DNA from: Xanthomonas dyei
GTDB taxonomy: Bacteria; Pseudomonadota; Gammaproteobacteria; Xanthomonadales; Xanthomonadaceae
Assembly (NCBI RefSeq): GCF_002939865.1
Contig: NZ_MDEE01000006.1
Location: 1-64,000, forward strand
Direction: 5' to 3'
Length of the DNA: 64,000 bases
The position numbers and the translations under genes are program-made. The notes under the pieces were generated by a model. That model saw only the letters and a list, made by a program, of their open reading frames with translations, made no database searches and was not told the origin of the DNA. Each line of letters opens with the position of its first letter. Positions within the stretch are counted from its first letter, which is position 1. Of this stretch, positions 19,588-28,710 are shown piece after piece.

Positions 19588-19762
19588 GCGCTGCCGTGCC
19601 ACTGCCCGGTCGGTCTCTCTTCGCTGGCGCAGCAATCGTGCGCAAGCACTCGCCGTTGGCGCCGCCGCTACCTCGGCAAGCGTCCGTACCAGCCTTGGCG
19701 TCTTGTTGACCGTGCTCGTGCTATCAGGCACATCTCGTACATGCTCGAACAAGGAAGCGGCG

Positions 19763-20968
19763 ATGCGCAAGCTGTCGGCAGTGCTGTGGGTGCCCCTGTT
19801 ATTGGTCGGTTGCGGCCGTGGCGAAGGTCCGAAGGATGCAGCCGCTGCTGCCGATCCTGCGCCAGCGGCAGCTCAGTCGACGCAGGCCAAGAGCGCGCCG
19901 GATGCGCCGGCAGCAGCGGATGACAGCGTGCCGGAGTTTCCGGCCATCCCCACCATCGTCATCCCCGAGATCGTCGGCGTGACTCCGGCGCAACGCGCGC
20001 TGGAGGCTTCGCTGCAGGACATCCTCGACCCGATCGAAGGCATCAGCGTCGCACCTGCGCGCTGCGGCGATGGCGGCACGCTGATCAACGATGCCGGCAT
20101 CACCAGCGTCGACGCCAACGGCAACCTGCTGCGCAACGGCGACGGCGGCCTGTTCAACCTCGAGGCCGACGGCAGTGGTACCGCCAACTTCGATGGCGGA
20201 CTGGTCAATGTCAATGCCGATGGCAGCGGCACCATCAACGCGTCCGGGCAGGGTGGCGACGACGCCATCATCGACGTGCAGTCCAACGGCGGCGGCACCT
20301 ACAACGGCCCGGCCGGCTTGATCAGCTTGAATGGCAAGGGCGCAGGCACCTGGAACAGCGACAAGAGCGGCCTGATCGACAATCACGGCGATGGCAGCGG
20401 TACCTGGAATGGCCCGCGTGGCCTTGTCACCATCAACGCCGATGGCTCCGGCACCTGGAACGGACCGGATGGTCTGGTGCAGAACCGCGGCGACGGCACC
20501 GGCACGGTCGGCACCCCGCCGCGCGAAGTGCGCATGCCGCCGCTGCCGAAAGTACCGCCGGCCGGCCGCTTTCCGCCGCTGCAAAAGTTCGCCCCGCCCG
20601 GCGCAGCGTGCGGCTATCTGATCACCTTGAACGACCGCATCCTGTTCGACTTCGACAAGTCCGATATCCGGCCCGATGCCGCGCGCGTGCTCGACACGCT
20701 GGCCGCCGCGCTCGGCAAGGTGACGACCCAAGAGATGGAAGTGCGCGGGCACACCGATGCCAAGGGTGATGACGCCTACAACCAGGCGCTGTCCGAGCGC
20801 CGGGCCAATGCGGTACTGGCCGCGTTGCGCACGCGCGGCGCCGCACAGGGCGCCGGCGCAAAGGGCTATGGCGAATCGCAACCGGTGGCGCCCAACACCG
20901 TCAACGGGCAGGACAATCCTGGGGGGCGTCAGCTCAATCGGCGGGTCGAAATCTTCTTACGCTCGTGA
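19763..20968 (+). CDS. OmpA-family lipoprotein with internal glycine-rich repeats
   Basis: 401 residues. The start at 19763 has AAGGA upstream; the signal peptide ends in lipobox LLVGC. After an Ala/Pro-rich linker, residues about 110-255 hold seven or eight repeats of about 17 residues with consensus LIxxNxDGSGTWNGPxG (for example DGSGTWNGPRG, DGSGTWNGPDG). This looks like a beta-solenoid stalk. The last 120 residues are a canonical OmpA peptidoglycan-binding domain (ILFDFDKSDIRPDAARVL, VRGHTDAKGDD, LSERRANAVLAAL, NRRVEIFL). It should link the outer membrane to peptidoglycan. The repeat region could hold a partner or ligand (inference). Confidence 0.9.
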   Translation: MRKLSAVLWVPLLLVGCGRGEGPKDAAAAADPAPAAAQSTQAKSAPDAPAAADDSVPEFPAIPTIVIPEIVGVTPAQRALEASLQDILDPIEGISVAPARCGDGGTLINDAGITSVDANGNLLRNGDGGLFNLEADGSGTANFDGGLVNVNADGSGTINASGQGGDDAIIDVQSNGGGTYNGPAGLISLNGKGAGTWNSDKSGLIDNHGDGSGTWNGPRGLVTINADGSGTWNGPDGLVQNRGDGTGTVGTPPREVRMPPLPKVPPAGRFPPLQKFAPPGAACGYLITLNDRILFDFDKSDIRPDAARVLDTLAAALGKVTTQEMEVRGHTDAKGDDAYNQALSERRANAVLAALRTRGAAQGAGAKGYGESQPVAPNTVNGQDNPGGRQLNRRVEIFLRS

Positions 20969-21535
20969 ATGAGGCTTGCAGCATCAGGTAAGCGATATCG
21001 GCTAGACGTGCGCGTTGCATCGGCATCGGCATCGGCCACTCGATGCTGGTTTCGCGCACTGCCGCGCAGGGTGGTCGTAACGTCATCGTCGTGTCGGCCG
21101 CGACCCAGCACGTGACGTGATCGCTTTTGCCCACAGACACCTTCAACCGCGTTTCGGGCGCTGTCTGCAAACACGGCAGGCGCCTTGCTGCGCCAGGCGT
21201 CGCTGACAATTCATGACGCCTCGGCAGCATGCGCTGTCATGTCGCGTTTTACGAAGATGGCTGTGCACCCGCGCCAGTAGCCGTATGCGCATGCCGGCAG
21301 CGATCCGCGCTTCCATACGCCAGCGACTATGCCGACTTGCGCGCTTGCTGCGCGCATTTGTCATGTCTGTAGCGTGCGTCATGGTTTTGAAATATGCCGT
21401 CACCACCATGCGCGGCGCCTGCTTGCAGGTGTGACGCAGGTCCGCTGCCACAGGCCACGTCGCTCTCTCACACATCGTGGTGGCGCCGCCGTGGCTTGAG
21501 TCCATGGCGCGTTGCTGCACCCATCGGATTTGATC
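20969..21535. other. Intergenic region upstream of the TonB-dependent receptor
   Basis: 567 bases without a convincing gene; the open frames are short and poorly composed. It presumably contains the receptor promoter. I saw no clear Fur-type box, no -10/-35 pair and no terminator after the OmpA-like gene. Confidence 0.4.
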
Positions 21536-24310
21536 ATGATCGCTCGTTGTTCGTTGCTGCGTCCTTCGCGCTTGTCGCAGGCCTTGTGCGTGTCGTTGTC
21601 GATTTTTTGCGGCCATGCTGCCGCGCAATCCGCACAGGCTGCCGCAACCCCTGCGCAAGGCGAAATGGCCACGTTGGACAAGGTCACCGTCGCCGCCACC
21701 CGTTACAACGCGACCGACATGCAGATGGCCGCAACCAACACCGTCAATGTGTTGTCCGCCGACGATCTGAAGACCACGGCGGTGCACAACGTGGCCGAAG
21801 CATTGGGTCTGATGCCGGGCGTCAATGTGATCAACACCGGGCAGTCGTATTTCGGCGGCATCGATGGCGCGGCGCGTGGCGAAGGCATGTTTTCATCGGT
21901 GCGCGGTCTCAATGCCGAATACAACGTCAACCTGATCAATGGCATCAACGTGGCACAGGGCATGCCGTATAGCCGTGGCGTGCAATTGAGTCTGTTGCCG
22001 CCATCGGGTCTGCAGACCATCGTGTTGAACAAGACCTCCACCGCCGACATGGATGGCGATGCGATCGGCGGCACCATCGACTACCGCACGCCCAGCGCCT
22101 TCGACTCGTCCGATCGGCAGGGCGGCAGCGTGACCTTGAGCGGACGCATGGAAAGCCGTGCGCGCGATTACGGCGATTCCGGACTGGGAAGCGGCGCCGC
22201 CGGCGACTGGCATGCACGTTTTGGCGATGCCGGGCAGTTCGGTGTAGCGGTCAGCGCGTATTACGACGAGCGTCATTTCGTCAACAGCGAAGTGGCCGGC
22301 GCCTCGGCGGCGCGCAACGATGGGTCCTGGGAATTCGCGCGTGCCGATGCCAGCGGCAATCTGGCCGCAGGGAGCGACCCGCAACAGGTGCTGCAGAGCA
22401 CGGGCATCAACATCGGGTATTCGCAAGGCGACACCCGCCGCTACGGTGGCAATGCCGCCTTCGATTGGCGTGTGGACCCCAGCCTGCATCTGTATGCGCG
22501 CATGACCTACGCCTTCGCCAAGACCGAGCAGAACACCGGTTACACGCAGTTCGTGCCGGCCAATGTCAGCTTCACCCAGATCGGCACCAGCGGTGTGTAT
22601 CAGCCGCAGATCAATCGCGTGGCAGTGCGCTACTGGTACGAAACCAACCCGGAAGAAGCCGATCTTGCCACCGTCCAGCTGGGTGCGGAAAAACAACTGG
22701 GGCATTGGACGTTCGCGCCGAACATCTTCTACGGCACCGGCAACAACGATCGCCCGGATCACGTGGAAATTTCCGCACGCAACGATCAATACACTTCGAC
22801 CAACTTCGCCTACGGCGCCAACCGCTTCATCAGTTACGACGGCGACGGCTTCCCGATCCCGTTGCTGACCCCGGCGATGCAGGCGCAGGCGTCCGATGTG
22901 GGAAGCCTGTTCGCGCGCCGCACCGGTCAACTTTCCAAACAGTACAGCGGGCAGGACAAGGGCGGCGGCAAGTTCGATGTGGGCTACGATTTCGATGACG
23001 GCCTGCTCAGCCGCATCGCCTTCGGCGTGAAGTATGTCGACAGCTCGCGCAGCTTCACCGATCGCGACTGGACCAATGCCAAGTACACCGACGGCACCTT
23101 GTTGCGCGACACCGGGCTGATCGCGCAGCGCTACGATGCGGTGTATCCGGGGCAATACGCACTGCCCACGGTGCGCTTGAGCAACGCCGCGCTCAACGAC
23201 CTGATCGCACGCACGCTGACGCCGGCCAGCTTCGATAGTTGCGGGCAGCTGGCGGTCAACAACCTCAACTGCAACACCATGCGCGCCACCGAGGCAGTCA
23301 GCGCAGCCTATGCGATGGCGACACTGCGTACCGGCGATTGGGAAATCCTGCCGGGGGTGCGCTTCGAACATACCGCAATCACCAATACGTTCTGGGCGCA
23401 GCCGGCGGCCGTCAACGGGGCCGAGCAGGTCGGCGCATTCGCCAACAACCACACGCGTTACAACGTGGTCTTGCCGAGCGTGTTCGTGAACTACCGGCCC
23501 GCGGGCGACAGCGCGGTGTATCGCGGCTCGGTGTGGACCAGTTACACCCGTCCAGCGTTCGTGCAGCTGGGCGGTGGCCGCTCCACGGATATTTCAAGCG
23601 ACGGCCAGACCATCATCACCGAAGGCAACCCGGATCTGAAACCGATCAAGTCGCTCAACGTGGATCTGTCCGGCGAATGGCAGAACGACGCGGGCGGCCA
23701 TGCGATGCTGGCCGGCTATTACAAGCGCCTGACCGACTACATCTACGAGAGCGGTTCCAACGCGGCCAATGCCGGCGAAAGCGGCAGTGCCAGCACCCGC
23801 TTCGTGCGTCCGCAGAACGGCGGCGACGGCCGCGTGCTGGGCATGGAAGCCGCCGTGCGGCAGACCTTCCAGGGCTTGCCCGCACCGCTGGATGGCGTCG
23901 GCATCGGCGCCAATGTCACCCGCCAGACCACGCGCGTGGATCTGGGCGAAGCAGGCTTTGCGCACGAACGCATCCAGAATGCACCGAACCTGCTCGCCAA
24001 CGCCGAAGTCTTCTACGAAAAGGGGCCGTGGTCGGTCAATCTGAGCTACCACTACTCTGGCGAATACGTGTCGGTATACGACTATCTCAACCAGGGCGCG
24101 CGCTGGGACAACCTGTGGATCAAGCCGATCACCCGCGTGGACCTGCATCTGGGCTACGCGCCGAGCGATCACCTGCGCGTGGATCTGTCGGTTGCCAACC
24201 TCACCAAGCAGCACAGTTATTGGGCGCATGTGGGGCACGACACCACGGCGATTTCCGACATCGTCGATTCGGGTATGACCAGCCTGGTGACCGCCAAATA
24301 TGTGTTCTGA
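21536..24310 (+). CDS. TonB-dependent outer-membrane receptor (Xanthomonas/Caulobacter type)
   Basis: 924 residues. The start at 21536 (MIARCSLLRPSRLSQA) leads into a signal peptide ending near GHAAAQ. A TonB-box-like segment (TLDKVTVAATR) precedes the plug domain (VAEALGLMPGVNV, SVRGLNAEYNVNLING, LPPSGLQTIVLNKTSTADMDGDAIGGTIDYRT). The rest is a 22-strand barrel with the YTRPAF and GNPDLKP landmarks, ending in VTAKYVF. Receptors of this class import plant-derived carbohydrates or other large nutrients across the outer membrane using TonB energy. The substrate is not evident. The acid phosphatase gene follows at once, hinting at an organophosphate substrate (inference). Confidence 0.93.
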   Translation: MIARCSLLRPSRLSQALCVSLSIFCGHAAAQSAQAAATPAQGEMATLDKVTVAATRYNATDMQMAATNTVNVLSADDLKTTAVHNVAEALGLMPGVNVINTGQSYFGGIDGAARGEGMFSSVRGLNAEYNVNLINGINVAQGMPYSRGVQLSLLPPSGLQTIVLNKTSTADMDGDAIGGTIDYRTPSAFDSSDRQGGSVTLSGRMESRARDYGDSGLGSGAAGDWHARFGDAGQFGVAVSAYYDERHFVNSEVAGASAARNDGSWEFARADASGNLAAGSDPQQVLQSTGINIGYSQGDTRRYGGNAAFDWRVDPSLHLYARMTYAFAKTEQNTGYTQFVPANVSFTQIGTSGVYQPQINRVAVRYWYETNPEEADLATVQLGAEKQLGHWTFAPNIFYGTGNNDRPDHVEISARNDQYTSTNFAYGANRFISYDGDGFPIPLLTPAMQAQASDVGSLFARRTGQLSKQYSGQDKGGGKFDVGYDFDDGLLSRIAFGVKYVDSSRSFTDRDWTNAKYTDGTLLRDTGLIAQRYDAVYPGQYALPTVRLSNAALNDLIARTLTPASFDSCGQLAVNNLNCNTMRATEAVSAAYAMATLRTGDWEILPGVRFEHTAITNTFWAQPAAVNGAEQVGAFANNHTRYNVVLPSVFVNYRPAGDSAVYRGSVWTSYTRPAFVQLGGGRSTDISSDGQTIITEGNPDLKPIKSLNVDLSGEWQNDAGGHAMLAGYYKRLTDYIYESGSNAANAGESGSASTRFVRPQNGGDGRVLGMEAAVRQTFQGLPAPLDGVGIGANVTRQTTRVDLGEAGFAHERIQNAPNLLANAEVFYEKGPWSVNLSYHYSGEYVSVYDYLNQGARWDNLWIKPITRVDLHLGYAPSDHLRVDLSVANLTKQHSYWAHVGHDTTAISDIVDSGMTSLVTAKYVF

Positions 24311-24476
24311 GTCTGATCGTGCAGGGTGGTGCGTATCGGCGGCTGTGCAGCGGCACGAGAACGTCGCTGCGGGACGGATCGACAGCGCCAAGCAGGGCGC
24401 ATTGCGCTGCGTGACGTTGGCTGGCGACACGGCGCCGCCAATGTCTGCGCCATCTGGACAGGCCGGAGGCGATGCG

Positions 24477-25829
24477 ATGGGGATCGCGTCGCCTCCGCAG
24501 CGCGCAGCGCAGGGGCCGCGTCGCGGTCGCGCGCCTGCGATCACAGGTGTCTGCTTGTTGCTGGCGCTTGCGGCAGGGTTGGGTGGCTGCGCATCGCCGT
24601 CGCTTAGCGCATCGCCAGGGAGTGCGCCTGATCGATCGCAGACTGGCGTCCACGGCCACGCTAGCGCCGCAGATCGGCAGAGCGAGCAGCTGGAACGCAT
24701 GGTCGTGGTGTTCCGCCACGGCGTGCGTGCGCCGCTGCAAGGCGAAGCGGCCGCGGCGCAGTATGCCGACCAACCCTGGCCGCAGTGGTCCACCCCGGCC
24801 AGCCTGCTCACCCCGCGCGGGCGCAAGGCCGTGCGATTGAGCGGCGCGTATCTGCGTCAATGGTTGACGCAGCAGGCCCTGCTGCCGCGCACGGGATGCC
24901 CGGCGCCAGGGAGTGTGTCGGTCTGGGCCAATACCGATCAGCGCACCATCGACAGCGGTGCCTTGCTGGCCGATGCACTGGCGCCCGGCTGCGGCATCGT
25001 CGCCGGGCATCGCGAGGCGGGCAGCAACGACCCGTTGTTCCGGCCGATCGAAGCCGGCGCGGTGCCATTCGATGCGGCAGCCGCAGTGGCATCGATCCAG
25101 CAGCAGACCGGCGGCCCTGCGGCAGTGATGCACGGCCATGCGGTCGAGTTGCAGGCGATGCAGCAGATCCTGGGCTGCACGCGCACGCCCTGCGACTTTG
25201 CGCGCATGCCGTCCACGCTGGCGCCATCGGCCAATGGGCGTGGACTAGCCCTAGGCGGGCCGATCGATCTGACCTCCGGCACCGGCGAGGTGCTGTTGCT
25301 GCAGTACGCCGACGGCCTGCCGCTGTCGCAGGTCGGCTGGGGCCGCGCCACCCCCGAACGCCTGGCGCAGGTCTCGCGCCTGCACGCGCTGCTGTTCGAT
25401 ATCTACGCGCGCCCGCACTACATGGCCCAGCGCTCCGGCGCCCCGCTGGCACGCGAAGTGCTGCAACGCTTTGACGATGCGCGCGCGCCCACGCTGTCGC
25501 TGTTTGTCGGCAGCGACACGCATATCGCCGCGCTGAGCAGTCTGCTCGGCGTGCACTTCCATCTGCCCGGCTATGGCGCCGACGACCCACCACCGGGCGG
25601 TGCGTTGCTGCTCGGCCTGTGGCGGCAACCCGACGGAACGCGCGTGGTGCGTGCCCGCTACCTGGCGCAATCGCTGGATCAACTGCGCACCCTGGCACCG
25701 CTGGACCTGGCACACCCACCGCTGCAACAGGAGCTGACCCTGGATGTCTGCGCCTCCGAACAGCGCATGGCATGCCCGTTGCCGGCGTTTGCAAAGGCGC
25801 TGGAGCAACAGCTGAAGCTGGATCCGTAG
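24477..25829 (+). CDS. Histidine acid phosphatase, lipoprotein (phytase/glucose-1-phosphatase type)
   Basis: 450 residues from the ATG at 24477 (GGAGG upstream). The signal peptide ends in lipobox LGGC (ALAAGLGGCASP). The phosphate-binding motif RHGVRAP (His about 81) is intact. The second motif, HD in AppA/Agp enzymes, reads GSDTHIAAL here, so the proton-donor Asp (about 347) is kept but the preceding His is Ser. Such enzymes release phosphate from phytate or sugar phosphates in the periplasm. A start at 24300 is possible but would overlap the receptor and delay the signal peptide. It lies 166 bases after the receptor on the same strand, probably one transcript. Confidence 0.88.
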   Translation: MGIASPPQRAAQGPRRGRAPAITGVCLLLALAAGLGGCASPSLSASPGSAPDRSQTGVHGHASAADRQSEQLERMVVVFRHGVRAPLQGEAAAAQYADQPWPQWSTPASLLTPRGRKAVRLSGAYLRQWLTQQALLPRTGCPAPGSVSVWANTDQRTIDSGALLADALAPGCGIVAGHREAGSNDPLFRPIEAGAVPFDAAAAVASIQQQTGGPAAVMHGHAVELQAMQQILGCTRTPCDFARMPSTLAPSANGRGLALGGPIDLTSGTGEVLLLQYADGLPLSQVGWGRATPERLAQVSRLHALLFDIYARPHYMAQRSGAPLAREVLQRFDDARAPTLSLFVGSDTHIAALSSLLGVHFHLPGYGADDPPPGGALLLGLWRQPDGTRVVRARYLAQSLDQLRTLAPLDLAHPPLQQELTLDVCASEQRMACPLPAFAKALEQQLKLDP

Positions 25830-25910
25830 GTGCGGTAGTGCGACGTCTGCTTGAAGCGCGTCTTCCTGCCTGAAGCAACCGATGCCGCACAGGAGGGCTT
25901 CGCCTCGCAC

Positions 25911-26100
25911 CCTCACCCCAACCCCTCTCCCGCAGGAAGAGGGGCTTTGATCCCTTCTCCCCTCGGGAGAAGGTGCCCCGCAGGGGCGGATGAGGGTAGG
26001 CGCGCAGTCTAATGCACGTGCCATGCAGCGCGGCTTGGCTCCGCACCTTCACCTCAACCTCTCTCCCGCAGGGAGAGGGCCCCCGCATGGGCGGATGCTG
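25911..26100. repeat. Pair of CTCTCCCGCAGG-type intergenic repeats
   Basis: Between the phosphatase and metK the sequence contains the element CCTCACCCCAACCCCTCTCC ... GGGAGAAGGTGCCCCG ... GGATGAGGG (25911-25997) and a second diverged copy from 26046 (CACCTCAACCTCTCTCCC ... GGGAGAGGGCCCCCGC ... GCGGATG). Each contains several short inverted repeats. Related pieces recur at 53250-53376. This is a dispersed non-coding repeat family common in high-GC proteobacteria. Confidence 0.75.
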
Positions 26101-26112
26101 GCGCCAGGCGTT

Positions 26113-26146
26113 AAAACGCAATGGGCCGCGTCAGCGGCCCATTGCG
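26113..26146 (-). terminator. Rho-independent terminator of metK
   Basis: A perfect 13-bp stem (CGCAATGGGCCGC, 26117-26129, with its complement at 26134-26146) has a 4-base loop and is followed on the minus strand by TTTTAA. It lies about 30 bases after the metK stop. Confidence 0.9.
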
Positions 26147-26178
26147 ACACACACTCAAGCTCCGAAGCGCTTGGCGGC

Positions 26179-27390
26179 TTACTTCAGCTTCGCATCGGCG
26201 CGCAGGGCGTCGGCGCGGTCGGTCTTTTCCCACGAGAACGAGGTGGCGGAATGCTGCACGCCCGCACCGTCGGTGTAGGTGAAGTCCTTCGGCTTGCGGC
26301 CGAAGTGGCCGTAAGACGCGGTCTGCTGGTACATCGGGTGGATCAGGTCGAGCATCTGGAGGATGCCGAACGGACGCAGGTCGAAGTGCTTGCGGATCAG
26401 CTTTTCGATCTGCTCGTCGGCGATCTTGCCGGTGCCGAAGGTGGTGACCGAAATCGAGGTCGGCTCGGCCACGCCGATGGCGTAGGAGACCTGCACTTCG
26501 CAACGGTCGGCCAGACCGGCGGCCACCACGTTCTTGGCCACATAGCGTGCGGCATAGGCGGCCGAACGGTCGACCTTGGACGGATCCTTGCCCGAGAACG
26601 CGCCGCCGCCGTGACGGGCCCAGCCGCCGTAGGTGTCGACGATGATCTTGCGACCGGTCAGGCCGCAATCGCCCACCGGGCCACCGATCACGAACTTGCC
26701 GGTCGGGTTGATGTGGAACTTGGTGCCCTTGTGCAGCCACTTGGCCGGCAGCACCGGCTTGAGGATTTCCTCGCGCACCGCTTCGATCAGGTCTTTCTGC
26801 TTGACGCCCGGGTCGTGCTGGGTCGACAGCACCACTGCGTCGATCGCAGTCGCCACGCCGTCTTCATAGCGCAGGGTGACCTGGGACTTGGCATCCGGAC
26901 GCAGCCAGGACAGCGCCGAGTTCTTCTTCTTGCGGATCTTGGCCTGCTGCTCGACCAGACGGTGCGCCAGGTGGATCGCCGCCGGCATGTAGCTGTCGGT
27001 CTCGTTGGTGGCATAGCCGAACATCAGGCCCTGGTCGCCAGCACCCTGTTCTTCGGGCTTCTTGCGGTCCACGCCCTGGTTGATGTCCGGCGACTGCTTG
27101 CCGATCAGGTTGAGCACGCCACAGGTCTCGCCGTCGAAGCCGACGTCGGAGCTGTTGTAGCCGATGTCCAGGATCACCTTGCGGGTCAGCGCTTCCAGGT
27201 CGATCCAGGCGCTGGTGGTCACTTCGCCGGCAACGATCGCAACACCGGTCTTGACCATGGTCTCGCAGGCCACGCGGGCACGCTTGTCCTGGGCCAGGAT
27301 GGCGTCGAGCACGGCGTCGGAGATCTGGTCGGCGATCTTGTCCGGATGGCCTTCGGAGACCGATTCGGAGGTGAACAGGTAGCTGGACAT
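26179..27390 (-). CDS. metK: S-adenosylmethionine synthetase
   Basis: 403 residues. It makes SAM from methionine and ATP. The start at 27390 ([19 protein letters not shown]) is fixed by the conserved N-terminus. The GHPDK ATP loop, the [16 protein letters not shown] hexapeptide region and the [17 protein letters not shown]-loop-like motif are all visible. A strong terminator follows directly, and no other gene shares the transcript. With ahcY it forms two steps of the methyl cycle. I looked for a SAM riboswitch in the 5' region and did not find one. Confidence 0.98.
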   Translation of the reverse strand: MSSYLFTSESVSEGHPDKIADQISDAVLDAILAQDKRARVACETMVKTGVAIVAGEVTTSAWIDLEALTRKVILDIGYNSSDVGFDGETCGVLNLIGKQSPDINQGVDRKKPEEQGAGDQGLMFGYATNETDSYMPAAIHLAHRLVEQQAKIRKKKNSALSWLRPDAKSQVTLRYEDGVATAIDAVVLSTQHDPGVKQKDLIEAVREEILKPVLPAKWLHKGTKFHINPTGKFVIGGPVGDCGLTGRKIIVDTYGGWARHGGGAFSGKDPSKVDRSAAYAARYVAKNVVAAGLADRCEVQVSYAIGVAEPTSISVTTFGTGKIADEQIEKLIRKHFDLRPFGILQMLDLIHPMYQQTASYGHFGRKPKDFTYTDGAGVQHSATSFSWEKTDRADALRADAKLK

Positions 27391-27747
27391 CAGGCTTATA
27401 TCCCTTAATTCGGATGAAAAGATGGCTGCGGATGATACACGCCCCGTGTGTCCGTTGCATTGTGCGCCTGAACGCGATGCCTTGGGGTTAAGCGCGACCG
27501 ACAAAACGCCCCGGCAGCCGGCACTGAGGTGTCTGCATCGCGCAAAGGCGGCAATGCGCGAGCCAGGCATGCCGATCCCCACCGGCCAGTGCCGTCCCTG
27601 CGACGGCACGGCGTGCAATGGGGGCGTCTGCCACTGCACGAGCTGCTCGAACATCTGGCCGGCACCGGTGTCGCGCTGCAAACGCTGTGGTCGGCGTTGG
27701 GCATCTACCCTCGACAGGAACCGCTACAGCCTTGAGCAACCCACCGC
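27391..27747. other. Intergenic region upstream of metK
   Basis: About 360 bases. Next to the start codon the minus strand reads TAAGGGATATAAGCCTG, with a TATCAT further up that could be a -10 box. Nothing else is recognisable, and open frames here look like shadows. Confidence 0.35.
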
Positions 27748-28233
27748 TCAGGTCGATTCGGCCAATTGCAGCTGGGGTTCGTGGCCGACCGGGAAATTCA
27801 TCGAGCGGGCGATGAAGCACTTTTCATGCGCGGTGTGGTGCAGCGCCCTGGCTTGATCGAGGTCGCTGCCCGGTGCCAGGGTCACCAACGGGCGCAGCAC
27901 CACCGAGGTGAACTGCCCGGCGCCATCGGCCTGCTCCAGCATGGCGCCTTCGGCGTTGTCCTCGTAGGCCTGCACGATGATGCCGGCACCGGCGCACAAC
28001 CCCAGATACCAGAGCTTGTGGCAGGCCGACAGCGAGGCGACCAGCAGGTCTTCGGGGTTCCAGCGTGCCGGGTCGCCGCGAAAGCCCGGGTCTGGCGAGC
28101 CGTCGATCACACTGGCCTTGCCCTTGGCCTCGATACGGTGGTCGCGGCTGTAGGCGCGATACCCCGAGGTGCCGCTGCCGTGGTTGCCGGTCCAGGTGAC
28201 CTTCACGCGGTACTGGTGCTGTTTGTCTGGCAT
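27748..28233 (-). CDS. OsmC/Ohr-family peroxide reductase
   Basis: 161 residues. The OsmC fold's two reactive cysteines are present: Cys71 in LVASLSACHKLWYL and Cys139 in HEKCFIAR. This fits a thiol-dependent reductase of organic hydroperoxides in the cytoplasm. The N-terminal strands (YRVKVTWTGNHGSGTSGYRAYSRDH) match the OsmC-like group often annotated as OsmC family peroxiredoxin. The start at 28233 (MPDKQHQYRV) is preceded by AAGGAGTGCGGCA, a good ribosome-binding site. It stands alone. Confidence 0.9.
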   Translation of the reverse strand: MPDKQHQYRVKVTWTGNHGSGTSGYRAYSRDHRIEAKGKASVIDGSPDPGFRGDPARWNPEDLLVASLSACHKLWYLGLCAGAGIIVQAYEDNAEGAMLEQADGAGQFTSVVLRPLVTLAPGSDLDQARALHHTAHEKCFIARSMNFPVGHEPQLQLAEST

Positions 28234-28710
28234 TGCCGCACTCCTTGCCTGAGCGCGCACAGTGCGGCCTGCAACCCTGGCTGACAAGGGACTCGACCGC
28301 CTCGGCCTCCGCCCGGGGGCGGCACTTCCCAACGGTGGACCATCCGCGCCAGGTCCTTGTTGCGCAGGCTGCTGTCGCGCTGGCCGTTACGCCGAGACAG
28401 CTCTTTGTCGGTCTGCTCCAGGTTGCAGGAGGGGCACTTGCGCGGCGTCGCCATGCAGCAGGTCGAGGGACTTGTTACGCATCTGCCGCGACAGATGCGT
28501 AGCGTTCCCCACACACGGCGCCCGCTCGTCAAGGCCGCGCTCGCGCCCGTCAATCCGCTGCAGCTGCGCAGCGTGCCGGCTGCTGCGATGCGATGCTGGT
28601 CGCCCCGGCGCGCATCTTCGATGCAGGCCCGCGCAGAGGCAGCTGTGTGCCGACTGAAAGCGCGTTGGGCGATGCCGATCCGTGCATGTCGGGCCTGCTA
28701 GCATCGGGCG
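28234..28710. other. Intergenic region between osmC and the YdjM-type gene
   Basis: 477 bases between divergently transcribed genes. Short overlapping frames on both strands have no family resemblance or start signals. No operator, hairpin or repeat stood out. Confidence 0.35.

Noticed and set aside
19498..19923. Open frame running through the heptanucleotide repeat
   Set aside because: It has Arg/Ser-rich composition, no ribosome-binding site, and overlaps the well-supported OmpA-like lipoprotein start in another frame.
24300..24476. Upstream start for the acid phosphatase overlapping the TonB receptor
   Set aside because: The start at 24477 has GGAGG and puts the lipobox signal peptide near the N-terminus, as expected for a lipoprotein.
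27391..27470. Possible SAM riboswitch before metK
   Set aside because: None of the known SAM riboswitch consensus blocks could be recognised in the short leader.
28357..28701. Small plus-strand frame before the YdjM-type gene
   Set aside because: No start signal, basic Arg/Ala-rich shadow composition and several competing frames.
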